Notes: a model not told the origin generated them from the sequence alone. Positions 1-7,340 are shown, counted from the stretch's first letter. The stretch is 46,506 nucleotides of DNA from Bacteroidales bacterium (GCA_021205635.1 JAJPXC010000082.1:1-46506); one strand, 5' to 3'. Numbers and translations are program-made.

Positions 1-39
1 GATTACAGCCTGGCGGCAGCCCTGCCCCAGACACACTGA

Positions 40-231
40 CTGAAACACTACCATTTGGCTCCGACGTTGGAGGACGCCCGCAAGGTGCAACCGATGAAGC
101 GTTGGCTGGATCCCGCGATGGGGTACGATTACGTGCCCGACCCGTATTATGAAGGGTCGGAGGGTTTTGAGCTGGTGCTCGACCTTCTGCAGGACGGCTG
201 CCAGCGTTTATATAATGATTTGAAAAAATAA
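40..231 (+). CDS. low-molecular-weight protein-tyrosine phosphatase, C-terminal part (5' end missing)
   Basis: This is the C-terminal third of a low-molecular-weight phosphotyrosine phosphatase (about 150 residues when complete), a cytosolic enzyme that dephosphorylates protein tyrosines. The visible part contains the stretch LAPTLEDARKV and, near the end, VPDPYYEGSEGFE, which matches the family's DPYY acid/base loop followed by the last helix (VLDLLQDGCQRL). The catalytic CxxxxxR loop would lie upstream of the window. The frame is closed by TGA at 37-39, so bases 1-39 do not continue the protein. They resemble the REP-like repeats seen elsewhere in the window (shared GCGGCAGCCCT), so either the gene is broken there or the contig edge is chimeric. 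The family call is firm; intactness is unknown. Confidence 0.75.
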   Translation: MKHYHLAPTLEDARKVQPMKRWLDPAMGYDYVPDPYYEGSEGFELVLDLLQDGCQRLYNDLKK

Positions 232-254
232 TGATCGTGGGCCAAGAGGTCCTT

Positions 255-650
255 TTATTCCTTGAGGGCTTGACGCATGGCTCGGGGGAGCGTCAGCGAG
301 GTATAGGCCTGCAAGAAGCCTCCGGCGAGGGTGAAAGCCAGCCAATCGCGGGCGTCCTGTGGATAGTAAAACATGAAGAACGCGGCCACGCCAAAGAACG
401 CGCCCACCCACAGCTCGATTCGACGCAGGCGCTTGACGCGTATCACCTTGCCCGTGTAAGGAGAGATAAACCGGCCCACGAGCACGGCCACGGCGGCTCC
501 GGCCATTAGCCAGCGTGCGACGGGGGAATAGCAGATGGGCATGGCCAGTATGGTGGCGGCCATGGCGAGCAAAAGGCCAACATTTACGAGGATTACACTG
601 GCCATCGATTGGGGCTGGCCGATTACTTCTTCTTGGGTATATTTGGACAT
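255..650 (-). CDS. small multi-pass membrane protein, unknown function
   Basis: A 131-residue protein with a short hydrophilic N-terminus (MSKYTQEEVIGQPQS) and four likely membrane segments at about residues 17-36, 44-62, 79-96 and 103-120. A basic loop (KVIRVKRLRR) between segments 2 and 3 probably faces the cytoplasm. I do not recognise a catalytic motif. It lies downstream of the divIC-like gene on the same strand and converges with the phosphatase gene, whose stop codon is 23 bp away. The tandem heptamer tract at 660-687 begins 9 bp upstream of its ATG, so its translation initiation region is next to a potentially length-variable sequence. This looks like a conserved Bacteroidales hypothetical protein; no function is proposed. 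Confidence 0.7.
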   Translation of the reverse strand: MSKYTQEEVIGQPQSMASVILVNVGLLLAMAATILAMPICYSPVARWLMAGAAVAVLVGRFISPYTGKVIRVKRLRRIELWVGAFFGVAAFFMFYYPQDARDWLAFTLAGGFLQAYTSLTLPRAMRQALKE

Positions 651-659
651 GGGTGTTTG

Positions 660-687
660 GTTAATGGTTAATGGTTAATGGTTAATG
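660..687. repeat. tandem heptamer GTTAATG, 4 perfect copies
   Basis: Four perfect head-to-tail copies of GTTAATG at 660-666, 667-673, 674-680 and 681-687. They lie in the gap between the divIC-like gene and the downstream membrane-protein gene, just before the latter's start codon. This is one of several different short tandem families in the window's intergenic gaps. Confidence 0.95.
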
Positions 688-700
688 TTTTTGCTTTAAC

Positions 701-724
701 GCTGTATCGCTGTATCGCTGTAAC
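701..724. repeat. tandem octamer GCTGTATC, 3 copies
   Basis: Two perfect copies of GCTGTATC (701-716) and a variant GCTGTAAC (717-724). The reverse complement is GATACAGC/GTTACAGC, the same octamer found at 26769-26824 inside the SpoIID-like gene and at 27693-27724 after it, so this is an interspersed family rather than a local accident. Confidence 0.93.
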
Positions 725-741
725 GTGTCAGGGACGTATGC

Positions 742-772
742 GACAGCCTAGGGGAGCCGGCCTTGGACGGCC
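742..772. repeat. REP-like element, family A (single copy)
   Basis: A GC-rich element running from GACAGCCTAGGGG to CCTTGGACGGCC. It matches the two 39-bp copies at 14456-14494 and 14500-14538 almost perfectly over about 28 bp. It can fold as a stem (GCCGG...) around the loop-like CCTTGGA and contains the palindrome CCTAGG. It is intergenic, between divIC and the membrane-protein gene. Confidence 0.85.
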
Positions 773-803
773 ATAGCTACGAAGCCATTAGGCTAAATGC
801 TTC

Positions 804-1097
804 CTATTCTTCGAAGACGTAGACGTCCTCGTTGGGGCGTTGCATGTGGTACTGCTCGCGCACGATTCTCTCCATCGTCACCGGGTCGGTGTCCAATGAT
901 CGGTTGAGCTGCAGGTAGTGGGTAAGGGTGTCCTCGTTCTCGGCGATCTCTTTTTCCAAGCGCTCGATCTCGCGGCTGTACTCATAGGATTTCATGATCG
1001 AGTTGTCGTTGAAAAACAACACGAACAGCACGAAAGCAATCACAATCAGGAGCATTCCCGACAGGTAGCGGCGACACCAGTTGAAAAATTTGCGCAT
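804..1097 (-). CDS. divIC: DivIC/FtsB-like septum formation initiator
   Basis: A 97-residue bitopic membrane protein. It has a basic cytoplasmic N-terminus (MRKFFNWCRRYL), one membrane span at about residues 13-30, then a periplasmic coiled coil with heptad-spaced hydrophobics (about 36-68) and a short C-terminal region containing REQYHMQRPNEDVYVFEE. This matches the FtsB/DivIC architecture, which scaffolds FtsL and FtsQ/DivIB in the divisome. Length and the ERIVREQY...P motif are typical of Bacteroidales DivIC-like proteins. It is transcribed away from cdd, with a -7 box at 1134-1141. The choice of DivIC versus FtsB is nomenclatural. Confidence 0.85.
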   Translation of the reverse strand: MRKFFNWCRRYLSGMLLIVIAFVLFVLFFNDNSIMKSYEYSREIERLEKEIAENEDTLTHYLQLNRSLDTDPVTMERIVREQYHMQRPNEDVYVFEE

Positions 1098-1133
1098 GAG
1101 ATTAAATAACGCTTTTACGAGGTTTTACTTACG

Positions 1134-1141
1134 CGAAGATA
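1134..1141 (-). promoter_or_regulatory. -7 promoter box for divIC (TATCTTCG)
   Basis: On the minus strand this reads TATCTTCG, a one-base variant of the Bacteroides -7 consensus TAnnTTTG. The predicted leader before the ATG at 1097 is about 30 nt. No good -33 box is visible. The cdd promoter diverges from it about 50 bp away and also ends in TTCGCG. Confidence 0.5.
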
Positions 1142-1193
1142 GCGAGAATCGGCAAGTTGGCCAAGATTTTAACCTTATTTCGGGGAAATTTGT

Positions 1194-1201
1194 TATATTC
1201 G
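1194..1201 (+). promoter_or_regulatory. -7 promoter box for cdd (TATATTCG)
   Basis: TATATTCG fits TAnnTTyG and lies 22 bp before the chosen cdd ATG. A T-rich stretch near 1167-1170 is at about the right distance for a -33 element but is not TTTG. Confidence 0.5.
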
Positions 1202-1223
1202 CGTGAACGTAATATTACAAGCC

Positions 1224-1697
1224 ATGAGAAAAATCGATATCGTGATTCCCATCGAGGCTGTCGCCTATGATGAACTTTCGGATGTCGACCGCCAGCTGGT
1301 CGACCTTGCGCGTGAGGCCACACACCGCTCTTACGCTCCTTACAGCCATTTTTGCGTGGGCGCCGCGATCAAGCTGAGCAACGGCGAGATCGTTACCGGG
1401 GCCAACCAGGAGAACGTGGCGTTCCCCTCGGGCACATGCGCTGAGCGCTCGGCGTGCTACTATGCCCACGCGACTTATCCCGACACAAAATTCCAGGAAA
1501 TAGCCATCGCGGCTCGCGGCACCGACGGCAAGGAGGTGGCTCGTCCCTGCGCACCCTGCGGAGCTTGCCGCCAAGCATTATTGGAATACGAGACACTCGC
1601 CGGACACGATGTGAAGGTGATCCTGGTGGGCGCCGAGGAGATTTTCATCCTGAAATCGGTAAAGGATTTGCTACCCTTAGCCTTTTCAGAATTCTAA
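1224..1697 (+). CDS. cdd: cytidine deaminase
   Basis: A 157-residue homotetramer-class cytidine deaminase that converts cytidine/deoxycytidine to uridine/deoxyuridine for pyrimidine salvage in the cytoplasm. Visible motifs are the substrate loop SYAPYSHFCVGAAI, the catalytic CAERSA (zinc ligand Cys and proton-shuttling Glu) and the second zinc site PCAPCGACRQ. The length matches short T-CDA enzymes plus an N-terminal extension typical of Bacteroidales. I chose ATG 1224 over the in-frame GTG at 1203 because the latter lies only 1 bp past the putative -7 box. It diverges from divIC and converges with the histidine kinase gene. Confidence 0.95.
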   Translation: MRKIDIVIPIEAVAYDELSDVDRQLVDLAREATHRSYAPYSHFCVGAAIKLSNGEIVTGANQENVAFPSGTCAERSACYYAHATYPDTKFQEIAIAARGTDGKEVARPCAPCGACRQALLEYETLAGHDVKVILVGAEEIFILKSVKDLLPLAFSEF

Positions 1698-1701
1698 TTA
1701 A

Positions 1702-1728
1702 TGCACTGTGCATTGCGCATAGTGCACT
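1702..1728. repeat. GTGCAC near-palindrome element, copy 1
   Basis: Contains GCACTGTGCATTGCGCATAG followed by TGCAC, a degenerate inverted copy of the element seen at 7289-7316 and 11682-11709 (core GTGCACTATGCATTGTGCAC). It occupies the 34-bp gap between the convergent cdd and histidine kinase genes, where it could act as a shared hairpin. Confidence 0.8.
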
Positions 1729-1731
1729 GGA

Positions 1732-3192
1732 TCAGGCTTTTGGCAGGGTGAACATGAATTGGAGACCGCCCTCGGGGCGGTTGTTTACCGTGATTGACCC
1801 GCCGAGGGTGACAATCGTGTTCTTGACGATGGGGAGACCCAAGCCAGTGCCACCCACCTTGCGCGAGCGGCCCGAGTCGACGCGGAAGAAGCGCTCGAAG
1901 AGGTACGGTAGGTGTTTCTCCTCCACGCCTACGCCGTTGTCGTAGAAGGTGAAGGTGTAAAATTTGTCGTTCTCCGACACCAATTTGATCCCCATCTCGG
2001 TGCCCTGGGAGTAGGCTATAGCGTTCTTTGCCAGGTTCATGATCATACCCGAGAGCAGCGGGGCGTTGCCGCGCACGTCGCAGTCGATAGGCAGGTCGTA
2101 GACGAATTTCATTCCCGGGGCCATGCCGGTTTCCTTGATCTCGTCGGCTGTGGTGTAGACCAGCTCGTGGAAATCGACGGTTTCCACGGGGATATTGTCT
2201 TTGCCGTCCTCCAGGCGGGTGATGGTGGAGATGTCGTTGAGCATGGCGCAGAGGCGGTCGACGTTGGCTTGTGCCTTGTGAAGGAACGACGTGCGTTGCT
2301 CTTCGGGCATGTCGGGATTTTCGACGATGGTGTCGATGTACCCCTTGATGATGCCGATTGGTGTCTTGAGCTCGTGGTTGATATTGTTGGTGAGGGAGCG
2401 CTTGATACGGCTCTTCTCGCGGGTGGCTTTCATGGCCACTTTGTGCTCGTATTCGAGGTCCTTGAGGGCCTGGGAGCGCTTGTTGTAGATGTTGATGATC
2501 TGCTGGGAGATCTCGCCGAGCTCGTCGTTGGGGAATTTGGTGGTGGGGATGAAACCTGTGTCGTGAGCGGCATGATTGGTAAAATCGCGCAGCAATCGTA
2601 TCGTTCGGCTCACGTAACGCGTTGACAGGTAAGCGACCACCGTGGCGATAACGACAAGGATAATGAAAATCACCCACATATCGGCGTCGGTGGCCAGGGC
2701 GTTAGCCACGCTCACGTTGTAGGGCATCGCCGTAATTGAGCGTACGCGCCCGTCGGGACTGTCCTTGAGCTGGTAGAAAAACAATTCCTCGCCCGTAGGC
2801 TCGTTCCACAGGTACTCGTCGGCGAGGTCGCCCGAGGTCGTCACCGTGCTGGGATCGCTTTCGGGATCCTCAATCAGGGGAAGGGGTTGGCCGATGTAAT
2901 AGGTTAGGCGTCCAGTGGGGAGGTCGTAGACGCTCAGGCGTATGTCGTCGTAAAGCTCGTTGTTGAAGTAGTTGGTGATAAATCGCAGGAACGGGGTGAC
3001 GTCGCGGTCGTTTTTGTAGGAGGTGATCACGCGGTCGTTGATCATGGATAATTGCGAGCGGATGATGTCGGCTCGCGAATGTCGCTCGCGGCGTAGCTGG
3101 AAGAACACAAGGGCAGCCATCAGCACCCACAGGATGCCGACAAGCGGAAAAAACAACCGCCATTGGTAGCTCAGCCTTCTGCGCCCTGCCAT
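1732..3192 (-). CDS. membrane sensor histidine kinase
   Basis: A 486-residue two-component sensor. It has membrane span 1 at about residues 12-33, an extracytoplasmic sensor region of roughly 140 residues without a recognised domain, span 2 at about 170-192, then a HAMP-like linker, a HisKA domain with the phospho-accepting His in NINHELKTPIGIIKGYID, and a HATPase_c domain with N box (MIMNLAKNAIAYS), G1 (DNGVGVEE), F box (LFERFFRV) and G2 (GGTGLGLPIVKN). All catalytic boxes look intact. It lies 34 bp downstream of the response regulator on the same strand, so the two form a cognate pair in one operon. The signal sensed cannot be inferred. Confidence 0.93.
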   Translation of the reverse strand: MAGRRRLSYQWRLFFPLVGILWVLMAALVFFQLRRERHSRADIIRSQLSMINDRVITSYKNDRDVTPFLRFITNYFNNELYDDIRLSVYDLPTGRLTYYIGQPLPLIEDPESDPSTVTTSGDLADEYLWNEPTGEELFFYQLKDSPDGRVRSITAMPYNVSVANALATDADMWVIFIILVVIATVVAYLSTRYVSRTIRLLRDFTNHAAHDTGFIPTTKFPNDELGEISQQIINIYNKRSQALKDLEYEHKVAMKATREKSRIKRSLTNNINHELKTPIGIIKGYIDTIVENPDMPEEQRTSFLHKAQANVDRLCAMLNDISTITRLEDGKDNIPVETVDFHELVYTTADEIKETGMAPGMKFVYDLPIDCDVRGNAPLLSGMIMNLAKNAIAYSQGTEMGIKLVSENDKFYTFTFYDNGVGVEEKHLPYLFERFFRVDSGRSRKVGGTGLGLPIVKNTIVTLGGSITVNNRPEGGLQFMFTLPKA

Positions 3193-3226
3193 ATACCAAT
3201 GTTAATAAAAAATCAGAGAGGACGTT

Positions 3227-3937
3227 TCATGCCGTTTCCTTGAAGCCGTAGCCGAAGCCCAGACGGGTGACGATATTGGCTCCGTATTCGCCCAGTTTTT
3301 TGCGCAGGCGGGTAATGTTGGTGTCGATTGTGCGGTTGGTGATCACGACGTCGCCAGGCCACACGTTTTGGATGATCTCCTCGCGGGAGTAGATGCGGTT
3401 GCGATGGGTGAGGAAGAACAGCAGGATGTCGAATTCGGTGCGGGTCAAAGCCACCGGCTCGCCCCCGAGGTAGCAAGCCTTTACGTTGCGGTCGATGCGC
3501 AGCGAGCGGTAGGTGATGTCAGGCTCATAGATGCCTTGGGAGCGGTTGTACTCCATCTGTTGTGCGGCCGCCGAGCGACGCAATACTGCGCGCACGCGGG
3601 CGAGCACCACGCCGATCACGAATGGCTTGGTGATGTAGTCGTCCGATCCGATGTTCAGTCCCATCACCATGTCGTCCTCGCCGTTGAGGGCCGAGCAGAA
3701 CATAATGGGGGTGTTTTCGGTGGCCGAGTCGTTTTTCAGGCGTTTGGCGAAGTCGAAGCCGCTCAGGCGGTCCATCATGATATCCACGATGAACAGCGAG
3801 TAGCTGGCGAGGTCCATCTCCAGGGCGTCCTCGGCCGAATAAGCGCAGTCGACTTCATATCCCTCTTTCTCAAGGTTGTACTTCAGAATCTCACAAACCG
3901 ATTCCTCGTCGTCGATTACAAGTATCTTTATTCTCAT
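3227..3937 (-). CDS. OmpR/PhoB-type response regulator
   Basis: A 236-residue DNA-binding response regulator. The N-terminal receiver (about 1-122) has the acidic pocket (VIDDEES), the phospho-acceptor Asp in FIVDIMMDRLSG, and the conserved Lys in DDYITKPF. The C-terminal winged helix (about 135-234) includes LTRTEFDILLFFLTHRNR, the recognition-helix region RTIDTNITRLRKKL and the wing IVTRLGFGYGFKE. It is first in an operon with the kinase. A -7 box TACCTTTG (minus strand, 3980-3987) gives a leader of about 36 nt. It has the overall form of Bacteroidales PhoB-like regulators, but I would not assign a specific regulon. Confidence 0.94.
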   Translation of the reverse strand: MRIKILVIDDEESVCEILKYNLEKEGYEVDCAYSAEDALEMDLASYSLFIVDIMMDRLSGFDFAKRLKNDSATENTPIMFCSALNGEDDMVMGLNIGSDDYITKPFVIGVVLARVRAVLRRSAAAQQMEYNRSQGIYEPDITYRSLRIDRNVKACYLGGEPVALTRTEFDILLFFLTHRNRIYSREEIIQNVWPGDVVITNRTIDTNITRLRKKLGEYGANIVTRLGFGYGFKETA

Positions 3938-3979
3938 TGCAATGTGTTGAATGTCGTGAGGTGATTAGCTAACCGCTTA

Positions 3980-3987
3980 CAAAGGTA
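3980..3987 (-). promoter_or_regulatory. -7 promoter box for the two-component operon (TACCTTTG)
   Basis: Minus strand TACCTTTG is an exact TAnnTTTG match 42 bp upstream of the response regulator ATG. A -33 TTTG at the expected 19-21 bp is not obvious. Confidence 0.6.
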
Positions 3988-4080
3988 TAAAGATTTTGCG
4001 GTGTAATTGTGTTAACATAAGTTAAATCGATGACTAGCGTGAACCAATAGGCTATAGGGGTGTTTTGATTGTATAATTAC

Positions 4081-4161
4081 TATATTTGCACTGTGTTTTT
4101 CATGGTATTAGATTTAAGGTTAAAAATTTAAGGCTGTCGCGAGACAGCCTTAAATTTTTTT
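4081..4161 (+). ncRNA. candidate small RNA (orphan promoter plus intrinsic terminator)
   Basis: The 442-bp gap between the response regulator and the NagB-like gene has a perfect -7 box TATATTTG at 4081-4088 on the plus strand. About 40 bp later comes a strong intrinsic terminator: stem TTTAAGGCTGTC / GACAGCCTTAAA around loop GCGA (4127-4154), then seven T (4155-4161). No gene lies between them or downstream on this strand, so the unit would make an RNA of about 65-70 nt starting near 4094. It includes a possible nine-codon peptide from ATG 4102. The hairpin has an A-run on its other side and could also terminate minus-strand transcripts, which is the competing explanation. The -33 element is weak (TTTG at only 13 bp). 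Confidence 0.35.
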
Positions 4162-4164
4162 GGC

Positions 4165-4235
4165 CTAAGCTTTCCTCCTCTAATCCTTTAATCCTTTATA
4201 CCTTTAAACCTTTAAATCATTAAATCTTTAAATAA
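4165..4235. repeat. degenerate CCTTTAAA-type tandem tract
   Basis: A run of imperfect 7-9 bp units (CCTTTAATC, CCTTTAAAC, CCTTTAAATC and similar) related to the TTTAAAG heptamers seen on the other strand at 29649-29746. It lies downstream of the NagB-like gene's terminator (in that gene's direction) and before the bidirectional hairpin. Nothing else is visible in this part of the gap. Confidence 0.7.
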
Positions 4236-4243
4236 AAACGAAA

Positions 4244-4269
4244 CCCGACGACTCTCACGAGCCACCGGG
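4244..4269 (-). terminator. intrinsic terminator of the NagB/PIG-L gene
   Basis: On the minus strand, an 11-bp stem (CCCGGTGGCTC / GAGTCGTCGGG, with G-T wobbles) closes a GTGA tetraloop and is followed by TTTCGTTTTTA. It begins 111 bp after the gene's stop codon. Form and spacing are typical of a Bacteroidales rho-independent terminator. Confidence 0.8.
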
Positions 4270-4379
4270 CCTCTAACCTATGATTCACTTATTAGTTGCT
4301 TTTCCTTGTCTTGTTGCTTTCCTTATCTTATGCTTTTCTTTGTCTTTTTCTGTCGGGTCGAGACGACCCTACTTCCAGC

Positions 4380-6362
4380 CTAGTCGCGGATGGGGTGGTA
4401 CTCGACGAAGGCTTCCATGGCTTCGTAGGAGGCGAGACCGAGGTCCTCGTAGAGGCCAGCGGTGGCGCGGTTGCGCTCCTCGGCGCGCTGCCAGAACAGG
4501 CGGTCATCGTCACCCAAGAAGGGGGCGTTCTCCATCTGGCTCTGGTGCTTGAGAATCGAGTTGCGCTTGAAGCGGAGTTCCTCGGGCGAGATGGGCACAG
4601 CCATCTCGATGTGGTCGATCTCCCACTCGGCCCATGCGCCGCGGTACATCCATATACGGCAATCCTTCATCCAGGGCTCGTCCTTGACGTCGTCGATTGC
4701 GGCCAGGACGGCATCGGTGCACACGCGGTGGGTGCCGTGCGGGTCGGCCAAGTCACCGGCCACAAAGATCTGGTGGGGCTTAACCGTGGTGATGAGATCG
4801 CGCACGATGTCAATGTCGGTCTCGGTGAGATCGCCTTTCTTGATCGTGCCGGTCTCGTAGAAGGGGAGGCGGAGGAAGTGGATATTGTCGTGCTTCACGC
4901 CGATGAAGTGGCAGGCAAGGGTGGCCTCGGCCTGGCGAATCATCGTCTTGATTTCGCGGATGTCGTGTGAGTCGGGAGCGCCCGAGGGCTTGGTTACCAG
5001 GAACTCGTTGATCTCCTTGGCTTTCTCCTCAAACTCGGGTGTGTCGAAGCCGAGCAGAGCCTTGATCTTGTCCATCACGATAAGGTAACGGCTCATGTCC
5101 TCGTCGCCCACGGCGATGTTGCCCGAGGTCTCGTAGGCCACGTGCACGTCGTGCTTTTGGTCAACAAGGCGCTTTAGGGTACCACCCATGGAGATGACGT
5201 CATCGTCGGGGTGGGGTGAGAACACGATCACGCGCTTGGGATAGGGTTTGGCGCGCTCGGGGCGGTAGGTGTCGTCGGCGTCGGGCTTGCCACCGGGCCA
5301 ACCAGTGATGGTGTGCTGCAGCTCGTTGAACACCTTGATGTTGACATTGTAGGCCGAGCCGTAGAGGGCTACCAATTCGCCCAGGCCGTTGTCGGTGTAA
5401 TCTTTGTCGGTGAGCTTGAGGATAGGCTTGTGAGTGACGCCGCAGAGCCAAACGATGGCGCGACGGATGATCTTGTCGGTCCACTCGCAGGAGGTAACCT
5501 GCCAGGGACGGCTCAGTCGGGTAAGATCCTCGGCGGCCGAGAGGTCGCACACCAAGCGCACGTGGTTGTGCAGCTGGAGGAACGACGCGGGAACGTCGGT
5601 GCTGACCTCTCCCTCGACAGCGGCCTTGATGATCGACGCGCGATTCTCTCCCCAGGCCATGGCGATGATGCGGCCCGAGGAGAGGATGTTGCCGATGCCA
5701 AGGGTGATGGCCGTGGTGGGCACGTTCTCGGTCTTGTAAGAGTTGGCGATCTCCTGGCGCATTTCTCCGCTGAGGAGCACCATTCGGCACAGGCTGGTGG
5801 CCAGCGAGCCGGGCTCGTTGAAGCCGATTGCTCCTTGGGGACCAACCTCGCAGATTGTGAGGTCGACACCACCTGATGCGCGGATCTCGCGCTCGTATTC
5901 CTTGCAGTGCTCGTAAACGTCGGCCTTAACCAAGCCGGGCTTTACGGTGCGGATATTTTCGGGATGGATGTCAACATGGTCGAGCAGGGTCTCCTTGAGG
6001 CGCTTGAGTGTTGAGGGACCGTCGGGATCCAAGGGGAAGAACTCGCAAAGGTTGTAGACGATGACGTTGCGGAACGACACTCGGCCTTTGCGGTAAAGCT
6101 CGATCAACGCGTTGTAGACCGACAGGGTGGAGTTGCCGGCGCCGAGGGCGAGGACGCAGCGGTCCTTCTGCTCGACATTCAGATTTATAATACGCGCGAT
6201 GTGGGAAGCGATGTACTCGCTCCCATCGGTGATGGTTTCAAAAATGCGGGTGTAAATTTTCTCCTCACGGGTGAGGGCTGCGAGCTCCACGTCACCTTCT
6301 GGGTCGTAGTAACGCTTAGGGATACGCTCGAGTTTAATCTGGCTACTTAGGTTGGTTTTCAT
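4380..6362 (-). CDS. NagB-like / PIG-L deacetylase fusion protein with degenerate NagB active site
   Basis: A 660-residue two-domain protein usually annotated in Bacteroidales as glucosamine-6-phosphate deaminase. Residues about 35-270 are a NagB/RpiA-type fold. Residues about 375-600 are a PIG-L/LmbE deacetylase with the zinc motif SPHPDDDVISMGG (about 382-394) and a second site near ADPHGTHRV. In true NagB the catalytic residues are the Asp of the DEY motif and Asp/His in GxxxDGHIAFNEP. Here these positions read NLCEFF (C106) and GPQGAIGFNEP (about 174-184), so Asp to Cys, Asp to Gln and His to Ala, while the Glu of NEP is kept. Deaminase activity is therefore doubtful, whereas the PIG-L half looks intact. 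It is a single-gene unit with its own promoter (6384-6411) and terminator. A role in amino-sugar metabolism is inferred. Confidence 0.85.
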   Translation of the reverse strand: MKTNLSSQIKLERIPKRYYDPEGDVELAALTREEKIYTRIFETITDGSEYIASHIARIINLNVEQKDRCVLALGAGNSTLSVYNALIELYRKGRVSFRNVIVYNLCEFFPLDPDGPSTLKRLKETLLDHVDIHPENIRTVKPGLVKADVYEHCKEYEREIRASGGVDLTICEVGPQGAIGFNEPGSLATSLCRMVLLSGEMRQEIANSYKTENVPTTAITLGIGNILSSGRIIAMAWGENRASIIKAAVEGEVSTDVPASFLQLHNHVRLVCDLSAAEDLTRLSRPWQVTSCEWTDKIIRRAIVWLCGVTHKPILKLTDKDYTDNGLGELVALYGSAYNVNIKVFNELQHTITGWPGGKPDADDTYRPERAKPYPKRVIVFSPHPDDDVISMGGTLKRLVDQKHDVHVAYETSGNIAVGDEDMSRYLIVMDKIKALLGFDTPEFEEKAKEINEFLVTKPSGAPDSHDIREIKTMIRQAEATLACHFIGVKHDNIHFLRLPFYETGTIKKGDLTETDIDIVRDLITTVKPHQIFVAGDLADPHGTHRVCTDAVLAAIDDVKDEPWMKDCRIWMYRGAWAEWEIDHIEMAVPISPEELRFKRNSILKHQSQMENAPFLGDDDRLFWQRAEERNRATAGLYEDLGLASYEAMEAFVEYHPIRD

Positions 6363-6383
6363 TGTGTTTTATGTTCGGCGATG

Positions 6384-6411
6384 CAAAAATATAAAAAATT
6401 TTACCCACAAA
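6384..6411 (-). promoter_or_regulatory. promoter of the NagB/PIG-L gene
   Basis: Minus strand: -33 TTTG (6408-6411), 16-bp spacer, -7 TATTTTTG (6384-6391). The leader would be about 15 nt. The spacer is slightly short for the Bacteroides consensus. The rest of the 419-bp gap 6363-6781 holds no gene; its only other recognisable element is the divergent sigma-gene promoter. Confidence 0.6.
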
Positions 6412-6672
6412 GCCTAAAATTACATTGTTTAATAATCATTGACATATTTTTCATATTCACCAAATTCCCTCGCGCCTCGGTCACCCGTCGTTATTTCCAA
6501 TTGGCCGCGTTGCGGCTCAGATGATACACCTATTTAGGAATTGAACATCCGCGTAGGGGTTGTAACAATGCTGTAACAAAATTTTAAACAAGATAATACG
6601 TTTTGCATCAGCGGATTAACGGCATTTTTATAAAATCGGCAAAATTTTTAACAAAAAATATTTGCAAAATTA

Positions 6673-6701
6673 TTTGCACAGGAAAATTTTTTGTATATTT
6701 G
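6673..6701 (+). promoter_or_regulatory. promoter of the ECF sigma factor gene
   Basis: -33 TTTG at 6673-6676, 17-bp spacer, -7 TATATTTG at 6694-6701, in a strongly AT-rich region. The predicted start near 6708 leaves a leader of about 75 nt before the ATG at 6782. It matches the primary-sigma consensus of Bacteroidota. Confidence 0.75.
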
Positions 6702-6781
6702 AGACGTGAAACGGAAAAATCGACTATTTACCCTATCGCACTATATTACTTTTCTATCCATCTACTAAAAACTTCACTACT

Positions 6782-7285
6782 ATGGGCTCGGAAAAATTTC
6801 AAAACAATCTGATGAAGTTGCAAAGCAACATGCTCAACTTCGCCTACATGCTTACCTCCAACCGCGACGACGCTTACGACCTGTTGCAGGACACGACTCT
6901 CAAAGCTCTCGACAACGAAGAGAAGTATATCGACAACACCAACTTCAAGGGCTGGGTGTTCACGATCATGCGCAACATCTTCATCAACAATTACCGCCGT
7001 GTGGCACGCGCCGCAACGGTTGTTGATTCCACCGAAAACCTCTACCACCTCAACCTCTCCCAAGACTCGGGTCTTGAGACCCCCGAAGGCTCGTTCGGAG
7101 CCAAGGAGATCACCCAGTACATCAACGAGTTCCCCGACGAGTACCGCGTTCCTTTCTCGATGCACGTCGCCGGCTACAAGTACAACGAGATAGCCGAGAA
7201 GATTAATCTGCCCCTTGGCACCGTCAAGAGCCGCATCTTCTTCGCCCGTCAACGACTCCAGAAGCGTTTCGCCGACTACCGCTAG
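6782..7285 (+). CDS. ECF-family RNA polymerase sigma factor next to the type IX secretion operon
   Basis: A 167-residue group IV sigma factor. Region 2 (about 12-80) contains ANREDAYDLLQDT-like TSNRDDAYDLLQDTTLKALDN and FKGWVFTIMRNIFINNYRR. Region 4 (about 115-165) contains FPDEYRVPFSMHVAGYKYNEIA and the helix-turn-helix NLPLGTVKSRIFFARQRLQ. No anti-sigma gene is adjacent. Close relatives are widespread in Bacteroidales. In Porphyromonas an ECF factor (SigP) acts on type IX secretion genes, and the position here, 120 bp before porT on the same strand, makes a similar link attractive, but that is inference from context. A GTGCAC element and a weak terminator-like hairpin separate the two genes. 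Confidence 0.9.
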   Translation: MGSEKFQNNLMKLQSNMLNFAYMLTSNRDDAYDLLQDTTLKALDNEEKYIDNTNFKGWVFTIMRNIFINNYRRVARAATVVDSTENLYHLNLSQDSGLETPEGSFGAKEITQYINEFPDEYRVPFSMHVAGYKYNEIAEKINLPLGTVKSRIFFARQRLQKRFADYR

Positions 7286-7288
7286 TCA

Positions 7289-7316
7289 GTGCACAGTGCA
7301 CTATGCATTGTGCACT
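7289..7316. repeat. GTGCAC near-palindrome element, copy 2
   Basis: GTGCACAGTGCAC followed by TATGCATTGTGCACT; the core GTGCACTATGCATTGTGCAC is an almost perfect palindrome centred on ATGCAT. It starts 3 bp after the sigma factor stop codon. The same core recurs at 11682-11709, inside the type IX secretion operon. Confidence 0.9.
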
Positions 7317-7340
7317 GAATGAAAATACGAGCCAACCCAT

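Noticed and set aside
1203..1223. GTG start for cdd giving a leaderless message
   Set aside because: The GTG is 1 bp from the -7 box, too close, and the conserved protein starts at ATG 1224.
6603..6812. Small open frame in the promoter region of the sigma gene
   Set aside because: It is AT-rich, overlaps the consensus promoter and the start of the sigma gene in another frame, and has no recognisable features.
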